From Candidatus Crickella merdequi (GTDB lineage Bacteria > Bacillota > Clostridia > Peptostreptococcales > Anaerovoracaceae): 34,536 bases of DNA. Under the pieces are notes generated by a model. The model had not been told where the DNA came from, did not search any database, and worked only from the letters and a program-made list of their open reading frames with translations. The stretch spans positions 1 through 34,536 of the forward strand of contig JAGHUT010000007.1 of the NCBI GenBank assembly GCA_018064645.1, given 5' to 3'. This document shows, piece by piece, positions 9,050 to 16,614 of this stretch; the stretch's first letter is position 1; every line of letters starts with the position of its first letter. A program made the translations under genes and the position numbers.

Positions 9050-9742
9050 CTATTTAAGGGCATATCTGGCAATCTCTTCTGCGTGAATAAGAGTTGTGTC
9101 ATAAACAGGAAGAACACTGTGCTCCTCTTTGATCAGAAGACCAATCTCCGTGCATCCCAGAATTACTGCCTCTGCCCCTCTATCTTTAAGCCTGCTTATA
9201 ATATCCTGATATACTGCTCTTGATTCTTCACGAATGTTATTAAAAGCAAGCTCTGTATCAATTATTGTAAAAACCTGTTCTCTCTCTTCGGAGGTTTCCG
9301 GAATAAGGACCTCAAGACCTTTTTCGACAAGTAAGCCTTTGTAGAATTCCTTCTCCATTGTAAAACCTGTGCCAAGAAGTCCTACCTTCTTAACTCCGTC
9401 TGCAATAAGTCTGTCTGCTGTGACCTCAGCAATATGGACAAGTTCAAGCCCCGTCGCATCCATAATATCTCCGGCGAACATGTGCATTGTATTAGTTGCA
9501 AGGGCAATAAAATCTACACCTGCATCTCTAAGCTTAACAGCAGCTTCACATAGAATAGCACTGTTCTTCTCCCAGTCCTGATTACGCAGGCACTCTTCAA
9601 CATCCTGAAAATCCACGCTGTACATAATCATTCTTGCACTGTGATGATCCCCAAGCTCACCATTAACAACTTCATTGATAACCTGATAATAAGGAATTGT
9701 TGACTCAAAAGTCATTCCGCCGAGAAGTCCGATTGTTTTCAT
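9050..9742 (-). CDS. Aspartate/glutamate racemase family protein (YgeA/RacX-like)
   Basis: This 230-residue cytoplasmic protein starts MKTIGLLGGMTFEST, the N-terminal signature of the Asp/Glu racemase family. Family members use two cysteines as acid/base pair. Here the first position reads ALATNTMH, placing Thr at residue 83, and the second is ILGCTEIG with Cys197. The same Thr83/Cys197 pair and numbering are, as I recall, those of the E. coli L-aspartate/glutamate-specific racemase YgeA (EcL-DER), so racemase activity may be one-directional or poor. AAGGGGGT lies upstream of the ATG. The downstream ABC exporter is co-transcribed, and an overlapping divergent promoter serves the EamA region. 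The actual amino acid substrate is not known. Confidence 0.88.
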   Translation of the reverse strand: MKTIGLLGGMTFESTIPYYQVINEVVNGELGDHHSARMIMYSVDFQDVEECLRNQDWEKNSAILCEAAVKLRDAGVDFIALATNTMHMFAGDIMDATGLELVHIAEVTADRLIADGVKKVGLLGTGFTMEKEFYKGLLVEKGLEVLIPETSEEREQVFTIIDTELAFNNIREESRAVYQDIISRLKDRGAEAVILGCTEIGLLIKEEHSVLPVYDTTLIHAEEIARYALK

Positions 9743-9754
9743 AGCTACCCCCTT

Positions 9755-9782
9755 ATTGAAATCCTACAACGTTATATTATAA
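9755..9782 (+). promoter_or_regulatory. Predicted sigma-A promoter, overlapping divergent -10 elements
   Basis: TTGAAA (9755-9760), a 16-nt spacer and TATAAT (9777-9782) read into the EamA remnant and the intact EamA gene. On the other strand TATAAT (9775-9780) can serve the racemase operon. The two -10 boxes overlap, so firing should be mutually exclusive. Confidence 0.6.
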
Positions 9783-9784
9783 TG

Positions 9785-10016
9785 GTTGAGATGGAAAAAA
9801 AGCAACTGGCCGCAGGAGTACTCCACCTCGAGATTGCAACATTAATTGCAGTATATGGTTGTATTTTCTTCAATATCCTCAACTTTGCAGCCGATGATGG
9901 ATTTGGAACTTATCAATATGTTTTTTCAACACCGAACCTGGCAACCTCTGTTATTTTCCTTTATAGGACTGGCAATGACACTTACAGGTGTTATAATGAC
10001 ATCGAAAGAAATTTAG
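9785..10016 (+). pseudogene. Degenerate remnant of an EamA-family transporter
   Basis: The 81-residue track ORF is not a normal small protein. In its frame, EIATLIAVYGCIFFNILNF followed by GFGTYQYVF resembles ELTSAMAIIGALFFNALNF and GISTYTTIL of the intact EamA protein just downstream. After VIF the similarity jumps frame: read one frame over, 9963-10016 gives IGLAMTLTGVIMTSKEI and a stop, matching the intact C-terminus IGLAMTLAGVILSSREI. About 60 residues between the two blocks are missing, and so is everything N-terminal. This is therefore the decayed 3' part of a tandem EamA paralogue with an internal deletion and frameshift. It has kept the promoter upstream, which now probably drives the intact copy. 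Confidence 0.8.
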
Positions 10017-10029
10017 GGGATGATTAATT

Positions 10030-10929
10030 ATGACTAAGAAAAGCAACAAAATTCTAGTATATTCACTTGTACTTACAATAGCCACCTGCTGGGGATTATC
10101 ATTCCTTGCTACAGCACTTCTGGTTAAAGTTCTTGATCCAATCCAGATTCTTGCTGCAAGATGGCTTATCGCAGGTCTGATTTATCTGGCAATGATTCTG
10201 GCAGGCAAGATTAAACTTGACCTAAGGAAGAAGACCAACTATCTTCTCCTCGTATGTGCCGCATGTCAGCCATGTCTATACATGTACTGTGAGAACAATG
10301 GTGTTAAGTACACTTCGGCATCAGTAGGTTCAATAATGATAGCTGTAATCCCTTGCGTAGTTATTATTCTAAACGCAATCCTGTTTAAGAAGAAGACGAC
10401 TCGCACTGGAGTATTCAGTATCATTCTTGCTTTTACAGGAGTTGCTGTCTGCACAATGTTCTCACCAGCCTTTTCTTTCACAGGAGAGCTCAAGGGTTAT
10501 TTCCTCATGATGGGAGCAGTTCTCGGTGGAGCAATGTTCACAGTATTTGCTTCAAAGGCAGGCGATGATTATTCTTCAGTTGAACTTACATCTGCAATGG
10601 CAATTATCGGAGCGTTGTTCTTCAATGCCCTGAACTTCGGATGCGGCTTCGGAATCAGCACATATACAACGATTCTCAGTGACTGGAGAATGACTGCAGG
10701 AATCCTTTTCCTTGGTGTATTCTGTTCAGCAATCTGCTTCCTGGCATTTAACAAGACCATTACGCTGATGGATCCTGCCCTTGCCAATAACATGAACGCA
10801 AGTATGACTACTGTAGTCGGTGCTCTGGCCGGAATTCTTATTGGAGGAGACCCGGGCGGGCTCTACACTGTTATCGGACTTGCAATGACACTGGCAGGAG
10901 TAATCCTTTCCAGCAGAGAGATTAATTAA
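10030..10929 (+). CDS. EamA/DMT-superfamily transporter
   Basis: This 299-residue protein has ten predicted membrane helices in two EamA repeats (about residues 8-140 and 155-295). The conserved first-repeat beginning is TIATCWGLSFLATALLVKVLDP, and the second repeat has AICFLAFNKTITLMDPALANN before the last helices. The drug/metabolite transporter superfamily mostly exports amino acids, metabolites or drugs. The substrate is not readable, though the racemase and exporter next door make an amino acid plausible. The start follows AGGGGATGATTAATT, a somewhat long spacing. It lies directly behind a decayed paralogue remnant, shares its promoter, and ends at a strong bidirectional terminator. Confidence 0.9.
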   Translation: MTKKSNKILVYSLVLTIATCWGLSFLATALLVKVLDPIQILAARWLIAGLIYLAMILAGKIKLDLRKKTNYLLLVCAACQPCLYMYCENNGVKYTSASVGSIMIAVIPCVVIILNAILFKKKTTRTGVFSIILAFTGVAVCTMFSPAFSFTGELKGYFLMMGAVLGGAMFTVFASKAGDDYSSVELTSAMAIIGALFFNALNFGCGFGISTYTTILSDWRMTAGILFLGVFCSAICFLAFNKTITLMDPALANNMNASMTTVVGALAGILIGGDPGGLYTVIGLAMTLAGVILSSREIN

Positions 10930-10935
10930 GACAAC

Positions 10936-10968
10936 AAAAAGAGCTGGCTCAAAGCCAGCTCTTTTTTT
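10936..10968. terminator. Bidirectional terminator between the EamA gene and proC
   Basis: AAAAAGAGCTGGCT, loop CAA and AGCCAGCTCTTTTTTT form a long perfect stem flanked by A and T tracts, able to stop both convergent transcripts. Confidence 0.92.
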
Positions 10969-10976
10969 ACGAAAGA

Positions 10977-11774
10977 TTACAGCATCTTTGACTTCTCTGA
11001 AGCCACTCTGATGCACTCCATGACAGCACCTCTCATGCCGCCCTTCTCCAGAGCCTCACAGCCCTCAATAGTTGTTCCTGCAGGTGATGTAACCATATCC
11101 TTGATTACGCCAGGGTGAAGATCCTTATCGATCATCATCTTTGCTGTTCCAAGGCATGTCTGTGCTGCAAGTCTGTAAGCAGTTGCTCTTGGAAGACCCT
11201 GCTTAACGCCGCCATCAGCCATAGCCTCGATGAACATAGCAACCCACGCAGGGCCGCCACCTGAAAGACCGCACACAGCATCAATCAGATTCTCATTAAG
11301 CATCTCAACTATACCTATTGAAGTGTAAATCTCCTTAGCTGCTGCAAGCTCCTCGCATGTGAAATCATTATTATTGCAAAGAGCAAAAGCGCCCTCATAT
11401 ACCATTGCTGGTGTATTAGGCATGATTCTGAGAACCCTTGGAGTTCCATCGACCATTCCTCTAAGTCTCTCAACAGTAACTCCGGCAACGATTGACATCA
11501 TAGCCTTGCCGTCGAGAGCCTTTCCACACTGTGAAAGTGCCTCAGCAGCCTGCTGTGGCTTAACTGCGATAAGTATAATATCTGACTTGCTGCACACCTC
11601 TTCATCGTCTGATGCAAGATTAACGCCCCACGATGCAGCCTTCTCCATCATTGCTGGATTAGGGTCATATACAAATACATTCTCCTTAGCAACCACTCCG
11701 CTCTCGAGAGCGCCGTAGAGGATAGCTCCTCCCATGTTACCAACACCAACTATACCAAGCTTCTGTGAAATCAT
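10977..11774 (-). CDS. proC: Pyrroline-5-carboxylate reductase
   Basis: This 265-residue enzyme reduces 1-pyrroline-5-carboxylate to L-proline with NAD(P)H in the cytoplasm. The N-terminal Rossmann motif is GIVGVGNMGGAI (about residues 7-18). VKPQQAAEAL and MPNTPAMV are typical of the family, and the C-terminal dimerization domain carries LSGGGPAWVAMFIEAMADGGVKQGL followed by VTSPAGTTIEG, the P5C reductase signature. The length is as expected. The start has AAAGGAG seven bases upstream. It is the last gene of an operon behind an M20 amidohydrolase (16-nt gap). Proline genes proA/proB are not in the window, so the enzyme may serve arginine/ornithine breakdown or reduce a related cyclic imine. 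Confidence 0.95.
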   Translation of the reverse strand: MISQKLGIVGVGNMGGAILYGALESGVVAKENVFVYDPNPAMMEKAASWGVNLASDDEEVCSKSDIILIAVKPQQAAEALSQCGKALDGKAMMSIVAGVTVERLRGMVDGTPRVLRIMPNTPAMVYEGAFALCNNNDFTCEELAAAKEIYTSIGIVEMLNENLIDAVCGLSGGGPAWVAMFIEAMADGGVKQGLPRATAYRLAAQTCLGTAKMMIDKDLHPGVIKDMVTSPAGTTIEGCEALEKGGMRGAVMECIRVASEKSKML

Positions 11775-11790
11775 CGTTTTCTCCTTTCAC

Positions 11791-13044
11791 TTAATCGTTA
11801 TTTCGATGATACTCCCAGGCACGTTCTATCGCACCAGGAGTTTCAAGTAATAATCTTGTTCCCTCTGCCATTGATTTGACAGCGTACATCATTCCTTTGT
11901 GACCTATACTGCACCCTGACTGCTTCGCAGTGGTCCAGTGGTGAATAGGCGTACCCTTGCACATAGTTGCTGCACTTAAGGTTATAAGAGGTACTTTGTG
12001 GCTTACCTCAGTTGCGTCTGTTCCTATAAAAATAATTACAGGCTCATCCTCAAGTGGCTCAAGTCCGCCAAAATATTCTCCATTATTGTCGAAACCAGCC
12101 TCATTACTAATCTCTTCTGCAAGCTTCAGCTCCTCTTCAGTATATTCAGGAAGAGGCACTTCCTTCATTGCATCATAGTAAAGCTCTGTGAGAACTCTGT
12201 TGACCTTCATCTCTCGACAGGTCTTAACCAGCTCAATCTCAACAGTAGTTCCTGTCATCAGAGCTGCTCCTCTAGCACAGTTATCTACTCTTTCGCTTGC
12301 ATCATCAGTTCTAGAACGTTTGCCGGATCTAATGAAATAATTAGTCTTCGCATAGCCTGGAACTACATTTGATGGAATACCGTTATCAACATAGGCATAA
12401 TGCATCCTTACATCGCTTGCTACATGCTCTCTAAGGTAGTTGACACCAACATTCATAAGCTCAGCAGCATCAAGAGCAGACCTTCCCTCTGTAGGCGCCA
12501 TAGCTGCGTGAGCATCAATTCCTCTGAAAGTGTAATTTTTCACATCCGATGACATCCACACATCATTGCTGACTCTGTTGCGGTCAAAAGGATGCCACAT
12601 TACTGCAATATCAAGGTTGTCAAACACGCCGGCATTATTCATTACAATTTTGCCGGACATAATCTCCTCTGCAGGAGTTCCAAATACAGTAATTCTTGCC
12701 TTCTGATTTGTATCAATAAGATACTGTCTGAGAGCGCATGCCGCTCCACACACACCAGTACCAAGAAGATTGTGTCCACATGCGTGTCCAAGTCCTGGAA
12801 GAGCATCATACTCTGCAAGGAATCCAATGTGCGGACCCTCAGTTCCCCAGGTAGCGCTGAATGCTGTTGGCAAGCCCGCAATATCCCAGGTGAGTTTGAA
12901 ACCATGGGCAGCCATGAAGCCTCCGAGTCTTGCAGAAGAATTGGTCTCCTTGTAAGCTACTTCAGGGTGATTGAAAATATCCTGTGCAATTTCGATAAGA
13001 GCTGCTTCGTGATCATTAATCCATTTATCAAGAATATTGTTCAA
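11791..13044 (-). CDS. M20-family amidohydrolase (AbgB-like), TTG start
   Basis: This 417-residue metal-dependent amidohydrolase resembles p-aminobenzoyl-glutamate hydrolase/aminoacylase proteins. Metal-site motifs are LAEYDALPGLGHACGHN (about residues 76-92) and TPAEE (about 122-126), with the dimerization domain insert around GIDAHAAMAPTEGRSALDA and the C-terminal GTPIHHW. It should cleave an amide bond in an N-acyl or N-carbamoyl amino acid. The start codon is TTG, directly after the TAA of the preceding gene (TAATTG), with GGAGG inside the upstream reading frame, so translation is coupled. Its neighbour belongs to the ATC hydrolase family, whose Pseudomonas members work with an N-carbamoyl-cysteine amidohydrolase. 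The substrate remains open. Confidence 0.88.
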   Translation of the reverse strand: MNNILDKWINDHEAALIEIAQDIFNHPEVAYKETNSSARLGGFMAAHGFKLTWDIAGLPTAFSATWGTEGPHIGFLAEYDALPGLGHACGHNLLGTGVCGAACALRQYLIDTNQKARITVFGTPAEEIMSGKIVMNNAGVFDNLDIAVMWHPFDRNRVSNDVWMSSDVKNYTFRGIDAHAAMAPTEGRSALDAAELMNVGVNYLREHVASDVRMHYAYVDNGIPSNVVPGYAKTNYFIRSGKRSRTDDASERVDNCARGAALMTGTTVEIELVKTCREMKVNRVLTELYYDAMKEVPLPEYTEEELKLAEEISNEAGFDNNGEYFGGLEPLEDEPVIIFIGTDATEVSHKVPLITLSAATMCKGTPIHHWTTAKQSGCSIGHKGMMYAVKSMAEGTRLLLETPGAIERAWEYHRNND

Positions 13045-13737
13045 TTAGAATTCCTCCACACTCACTTCGTCAAGAACATCGAAATACTCCTGTCCGAAGG
13101 TATTAATATAGTCTGCAAATGCCGCTTCAATCGCAGGCTCTGCAGCCTCTCCAAGCTTCTCTCTAAGAACCTTTGTGATTGTATATCTGATATGTGCAGT
13201 GTGGAAGTTGAAATCCTTCATGCATGAGGTTCCAAGCTCCTTCTTCTTCTCAGCAAGTGCTGCATTCTCCTCTTCAGTCAGAGGATGTCCCCAGTCGAAT
13301 CTGCAGCAGTCACCACCCCAGCTCATTGCATCGTTAAGCGGTGTACAAACGAAATCTTCTCTATATCCATTATATACAGCATTATCCACATCTACACAGT
13401 AGAGCTTGCCATACTCCAGGATATCGTGCTTCTTCCATGAATCACACCACGCACACTTGGCAATATAAGTCTGAAGAGTTGGCTCAATACGAATCTGGCC
13501 GAACTCCATCTGGCCTGCATAGTCAGGCTTCCACTCGCCATATGCCTGGTTGGTCATGGTGTTGATCGGATCACCATTAGCAGCTGCTCTTGCAGCCATT
13601 CTCCTGCCTCTTTCTCTGCCGTACTGTGTCATTCCGGCAAGAATTGCGTTCTTTCCAGCCTCTCCGCACATCTCGATTGTGTGCTTTGAAAGATAAGCGA
13701 ACATCATTGCGTGATGTTCAATTAAACACATTGTCAT
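13045..13737 (-). CDS. L-2-amino-thiazoline-4-carboxylic acid hydrolase family protein
   Basis: This 230-residue protein carries the pattern of the ATC-hydrolase family (Pfam ATC_hydrolase): an N-terminal helical part with GMTQYGRERGRRMA, then CAWCDSWKKHDILEYGKLYC, VDNAVYNGYR and the Cys-rich GGDCCRFDW. In Pseudomonas the named enzyme opens the thiazoline ring of ATC to give N-carbamoyl-cysteine (or S-carbamoyl-cysteine), but most clostridial members are uncharacterised. Here it stands directly before an M20 amidohydrolase, with a TAATTG junction, which fits a two-step ring-opening and deacylation route. GGGAGG lies nine bases upstream of the ATG. The family assignment is from memory of conserved motifs; the reaction is inference. 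Confidence 0.75.
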   Translation of the reverse strand: MTMCLIEHHAMMFAYLSKHTIEMCGEAGKNAILAGMTQYGRERGRRMAARAAANGDPINTMTNQAYGEWKPDYAGQMEFGQIRIEPTLQTYIAKCAWCDSWKKHDILEYGKLYCVDVDNAVYNGYREDFVCTPLNDAMSWGGDCCRFDWGHPLTEEENAALAEKKKELGTSCMKDFNFHTAHIRYTITKVLREKLGEAAEPAIEAAFADYINTFGQEYFDVLDEVSVEEF

Positions 13738-13764
13738 CTCTGTCGTCCTCCCTTTAATGTGTTG

Positions 13765-14322
13765 TTAGAATTCTTTTCTCAGAAGATATCTTCTCTTGCC
13801 GCCATACATCTCTCTTTCTTCAACGATGTTGAAGTTAAGTACAAGAAAATTCCTGTAGCTGTATGGATTGTCTGGAGAAATGGAAGTTAATCCCTCTTTT
13901 GCTCCCATCTCAACTGCAGTGCCTGTTCTAAGCTTGTTGAAATCCCTCTGAATTCCATGACCTCTGAATCTTGGTGAAACCATAGTAAGATCAAATGAAC
14001 AGGTATCCGCAAGCTGCTCCCTGTCATAATTGAAATACTTGCCATAGTTTCTCTCATTATCAGGATCATTAGGAATAAGCACGCTGAATCCGGCAAACTC
14101 TCCATCACACTCTGCAACGAAGCATATATCTTCCTTGAGCTGAGTCTCGTACTCTTCTCTAGTTGATGTCGCATAAAGATCCTTGTCAGGAAGTGCATCT
14201 ACGATTTCCTCCTGAAGAGCTACTACAGCATCAAGATCATCTACTGTTGCTCTTCTGAAGCTTATAGTCTTCGCCTCTCCCTTACCATTAAGTAATTCTT
14301 TTGTAAAAGGTAATGTCACCAT
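13765..14322 (-). CDS. GNAT-family N-acetyltransferase
   Basis: This 185-residue protein has the GNAT fold. TISFRRATVDDLDAVVALQEEI (about residues 19-40) is strand 1 and helix 1, CFVAECDGEFAGFSVLIP is the central strands, and LTMVSPRFRGHGIQRDFNKL (about 117-136) is motif A with the acetyl-CoA pyrophosphate loop (RGHGI). It should transfer an acetyl group from acetyl-CoA to an amine. AAGGAGG lies just before the ATG. It opens the operon of ATC hydrolase, M20 amidohydrolase and ProC, with a 27-nt gap to the next gene. It could acetylate a small amino acid-like metabolite, but nothing in the sequence names the substrate. Confidence 0.85.
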   Translation of the reverse strand: MVTLPFTKELLNGKGEAKTISFRRATVDDLDAVVALQEEIVDALPDKDLYATSTREEYETQLKEDICFVAECDGEFAGFSVLIPNDPDNERNYGKYFNYDREQLADTCSFDLTMVSPRFRGHGIQRDFNKLRTGTAVEMGAKEGLTSISPDNPYSYRNFLVLNFNIVEEREMYGGKRRYLLRKEF

Positions 14323-14368
14323 AATTTGCCTCCTTTATGCCATATGTAGCCATTATACTATTTTTTTC

Positions 14369-14403
14369 AAAAAAATCCACGCCCGCCTTTGATGGCGAGC
14401 GTG
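14369..14403 (-). terminator. Intrinsic terminator after the DUF5692-like gene
   Basis: On the minus strand CACGCTCGCC, loop ATCAAA and GGCGGGCGTG form a 10-bp stem with one G-T pair, followed by GATTTTTTT. It separates this gene from the GNAT operon. A TATAAT (minus, 14352-14357) just downstream of it may start the GNAT operon. Confidence 0.85.
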
Positions 14404-14446
14404 TTTTCTATAGGCGATTTGATTCCGTATAAGGCAGGCGTTTATA

Positions 14447-15544
14447 TTACATTCTCTCTGCAGCCTCTTCGAAATCCTTTGTTCCCTTCCATACTTCCTG
14501 CTTGTATGGGTTGATTCCCTGCTCCTTAGCTCTCTTGAAGATGAACGCGATGCAGATTACATTAGCAGCAAGTGCGAGAATAGCAACAATTCCCTGTGCT
14601 CTTGGATCTGCTGTGATACCCATATCAGCAATTACTTCTCCTGCTGTGTTTACACCGCTGTTGTAAACCTCAATTGCAGGTCCGTAAAGATCAAGTGCTG
14701 AGTATCCAAGCTCGCTTGCTCCACCGTAGATTGTTGGCAGAACTGAGAAAGTCTTGCAGAGCTGGAAGATTGGGAATACCTGTGCAAACATGCACCAGAT
14801 AGCCAGTGTATTAGCACGGTTCTGAATCCAGCCACCCTTGTTCCACAGAGCGTTAGCAAATGTAGGAGCAAGAAGAAGAGCAACTCCGCAGTACCATGTG
14901 TGTGTTGGCAGGTTGGAGTATGTATACTCAAAGTTCCAAAGATCGTATGCGATGATGAACCAAACTGTCATATCAGGCCACAGCATATCCTTCTTGTCCT
15001 TTGATGAGTAGATTCCCCACCATCCTGTCATACAGAAGATGTTCAGCAGACCAGCGATTGCATTAACAACGTTCCACCAGCCTCCGTAGAGGAATACTCC
15101 CTCGTTTGATGCCCACCATGCACCTGACAGGTCACCAGTTACCTTGAAAGCGTTAACAGCTGACTCAAGGTCTGAAACGATAGCGATGAGGATGTTAGCT
15201 GCAACGATAAGGAACGGATATACCTTGAACCAGTCATACTTGCCGAGATACTCCTTGTACTTCAGCATCATGAAACCGATACATCCTGCTGCTGCAGCAT
15301 ACAGCTTGAAATAGTGGAACCAGCCATCCATATACTCCATTGTCTGATTCTCAGCACCACCGAAAGCGCCAAAGTGAATAGCAATAAAGTATACAGTGAG
15401 GATTCCAAGAATTACTCCGAAGATTGCTACTCCGCCAGCCTTTGTCTGACGTGCAATCTCATTAAGAGCAATCAGTCCAACAAATACAAGTACCCATCCC
15501 AGCAGCTGTGTACCGGCAGTACTTCCGTAAATCTGGAATAACAT
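14447..15544 (-). CDS. Polytopic membrane protein, DUF5692-like
   Basis: This 365-residue protein has eight or more hydrophobic segments and is rich in Trp and Tyr. Notable stretches are WVLVFVGLIALNEIARQTK at the N-terminus, MDGWFHYFKLYAAAAGCIGFMM, VYPFLIVAANILIAIVSDLESA and a cluster WWASNEGVFLYGGWWNVVNAIAG. I recognise it as resembling the uncharacterised DUF5692 family of gut anaerobes; that name is from memory. No transporter or enzyme motif is visible, so no function is assigned. AGGAGGAG precedes the ATG. It is transcribed alone, divergent from a LysR gene, and the LysR-type operator sits at the activator position relative to its promoter, so it is the likely LysR target. High expression is suggested by a regular codon pattern. 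Confidence 0.75.
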   Translation of the reverse strand: MLFQIYGSTAGTQLLGWVLVFVGLIALNEIARQTKAGGVAIFGVILGILTVYFIAIHFGAFGGAENQTMEYMDGWFHYFKLYAAAAGCIGFMMLKYKEYLGKYDWFKVYPFLIVAANILIAIVSDLESAVNAFKVTGDLSGAWWASNEGVFLYGGWWNVVNAIAGLLNIFCMTGWWGIYSSKDKKDMLWPDMTVWFIIAYDLWNFEYTYSNLPTHTWYCGVALLLAPTFANALWNKGGWIQNRANTLAIWCMFAQVFPIFQLCKTFSVLPTIYGGASELGYSALDLYGPAIEVYNSGVNTAGEVIADMGITADPRAQGIVAILALAANVICIAFIFKRAKEQGINPYKQEVWKGTKDFEEAAERM

Positions 15545-15601
15545 AATTAATCTCCTCCTAATGATTCAACTCTTTTAATAAATAATTTAGTACTTGTTAA
15601 A

Positions 15602-15629
15602 ATTATAACCCCATTCACGTTGACAACAA
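15602..15629 (-). promoter_or_regulatory. Predicted promoter of the DUF5692-like gene
   Basis: On the minus strand TTGTTG (15624-15629), a 16-nt spacer and TATAAT (15602-15607) precede the gene. Transcription would start near 15595, leaving a leader of about 50 nt. Confidence 0.55.
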
Positions 15630-15642
15630 ATTCTCATTGCTG

Positions 15643-15673
15643 TAACATTTATTCTACAATGGAATAAATGTTA
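15643..15673. promoter_or_regulatory. LysR-type operator: perfect 12-bp inverted repeat
   Basis: TAACATTTATTC, seven bases, GAATAAATGTTA: both arms match perfectly. The core ATTC-N7-GAAT fits the T-N11-A LTTR box. The centre lies about 63 bp upstream of the predicted start of the DUF5692-like gene, the classic activator position, and about 50 bp before the LysR ATG, so the regulator may also control itself. Confidence 0.75.
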
Positions 15674-15707
15674 TGAATTGTCATGAAAAGGTTTAAGAGG
15701 AACAACT

Positions 15708-16586
15708 ATGGAACTGTCATACATCAAGGAATTTGTAACACTTGCAGAAACTTTAAATTACAGTGAAGCTTCTCAGATTCTTTATATCTCTCAGTCTTCA
15801 TTGTCCAAGCACATCAAATCAATCGAAAAGGAGCTGGGCGTAAGTCTTTTTCAGCGTACAACAAGAAGCATGGCTCTTACGGAAGCCGGTAATGTATATC
15901 TCACTTATGCGAGAAAAATTCTTCCTATTTGTCTCGAGGCTCAGCGTGCCATTTCGGCTGTTGACAAGCGCACAGACAGTGCTCTTACCATCGGCGTAAT
16001 TCAGAACCCGCAGTACTATAACCTTGCAGGTTACATGCTTAAATTCAAAGAAGATGTTCCTGAGCTCACATTCAATCTCATAGAATCGGACGAAGCGGGC
16101 CTTCTTGACCTGTACAAGAGGAAGAAAATCAATCTGTTCACAGGATTCCCTTATTCGCAGGATAAGCCAAAGTACAATTTCATGCCTATGGTTTCAAGTG
16201 AGATTGTTGTGCTTTTCCATAAGGACCATCCTTACGCCGGAAGAGAGACTGTCAGTCTGCAGTCTCTGAGAGATGAATCATTGCTTCTGCCTGCACATAA
16301 CTCAACCATTTCAAGAGTTATTCTCGAGGCCTTCTATGAGAAGGGAATCAATCCAAAGCTCCTCTACGAAGGCAGCTCTATCGGTTGTCTTGATCTGGTC
16401 AAAGGCGGGCTCGGAGTATCTCTTCACTCCACTGAATTTGCTTCAACCGTTACAGATGATTCAATCTGTATCTCAAAGATCGAACCGCCAATAGAATTCA
16501 CCTATGGTTTATGTTCAAGAGAGCTCGATGAGCTGACTGATGCAGAAAGACACTACATTGAATATATGAAGATTTACGAAATATAA
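15708..16586 (+). CDS. LysR-family transcriptional regulator
   Basis: This 292-residue protein has a winged helix-turn-helix at residues 1-60 (ELSYIKEFVTLAETLNYSEAS, then ISQSSLSKHIKSIEKELG) and a LysR-substrate domain (about 88-290) resembling the CynR/YbhD type. AAGAGG precedes the ATG. It is divergent from the DUF5692-like membrane protein, with a perfect operator palindrome between them, the textbook arrangement for activation of the neighbour in response to a small molecule. The effector is unknown. The gene ends at a strong terminator shared with the convergent TSUP gene. Confidence 0.92.
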   Translation: MELSYIKEFVTLAETLNYSEASQILYISQSSLSKHIKSIEKELGVSLFQRTTRSMALTEAGNVYLTYARKILPICLEAQRAISAVDKRTDSALTIGVIQNPQYYNLAGYMLKFKEDVPELTFNLIESDEAGLLDLYKRKKINLFTGFPYSQDKPKYNFMPMVSSEIVVLFHKDHPYAGRETVSLQSLRDESLLLPAHNSTISRVILEAFYEKGINPKLLYEGSSIGCLDLVKGGLGVSLHSTEFASTVTDDSICISKIEPPIEFTYGLCSRELDELTDAERHYIEYMKIYEI

Positions 16587-16613
16587 AAAATCGGCCGGCT
16601 GGCCGATTTTTTT
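16585..16613. terminator. Bidirectional terminator between lysR and the TSUP gene
   Basis: AAAAAATCGGCC, loop GGCT and GGCCGATTTTTTT form a stem with A and T tracts on both sides, serving both converging genes. Confidence 0.9.
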
Positions 16614-16614
16614 G

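Noticed and set aside
12592-13227. 211-aa plus-strand ORF
   Set aside because: It is antisense to the M20 and ATC-hydrolase genes and spans their junction; no recognisable domain.
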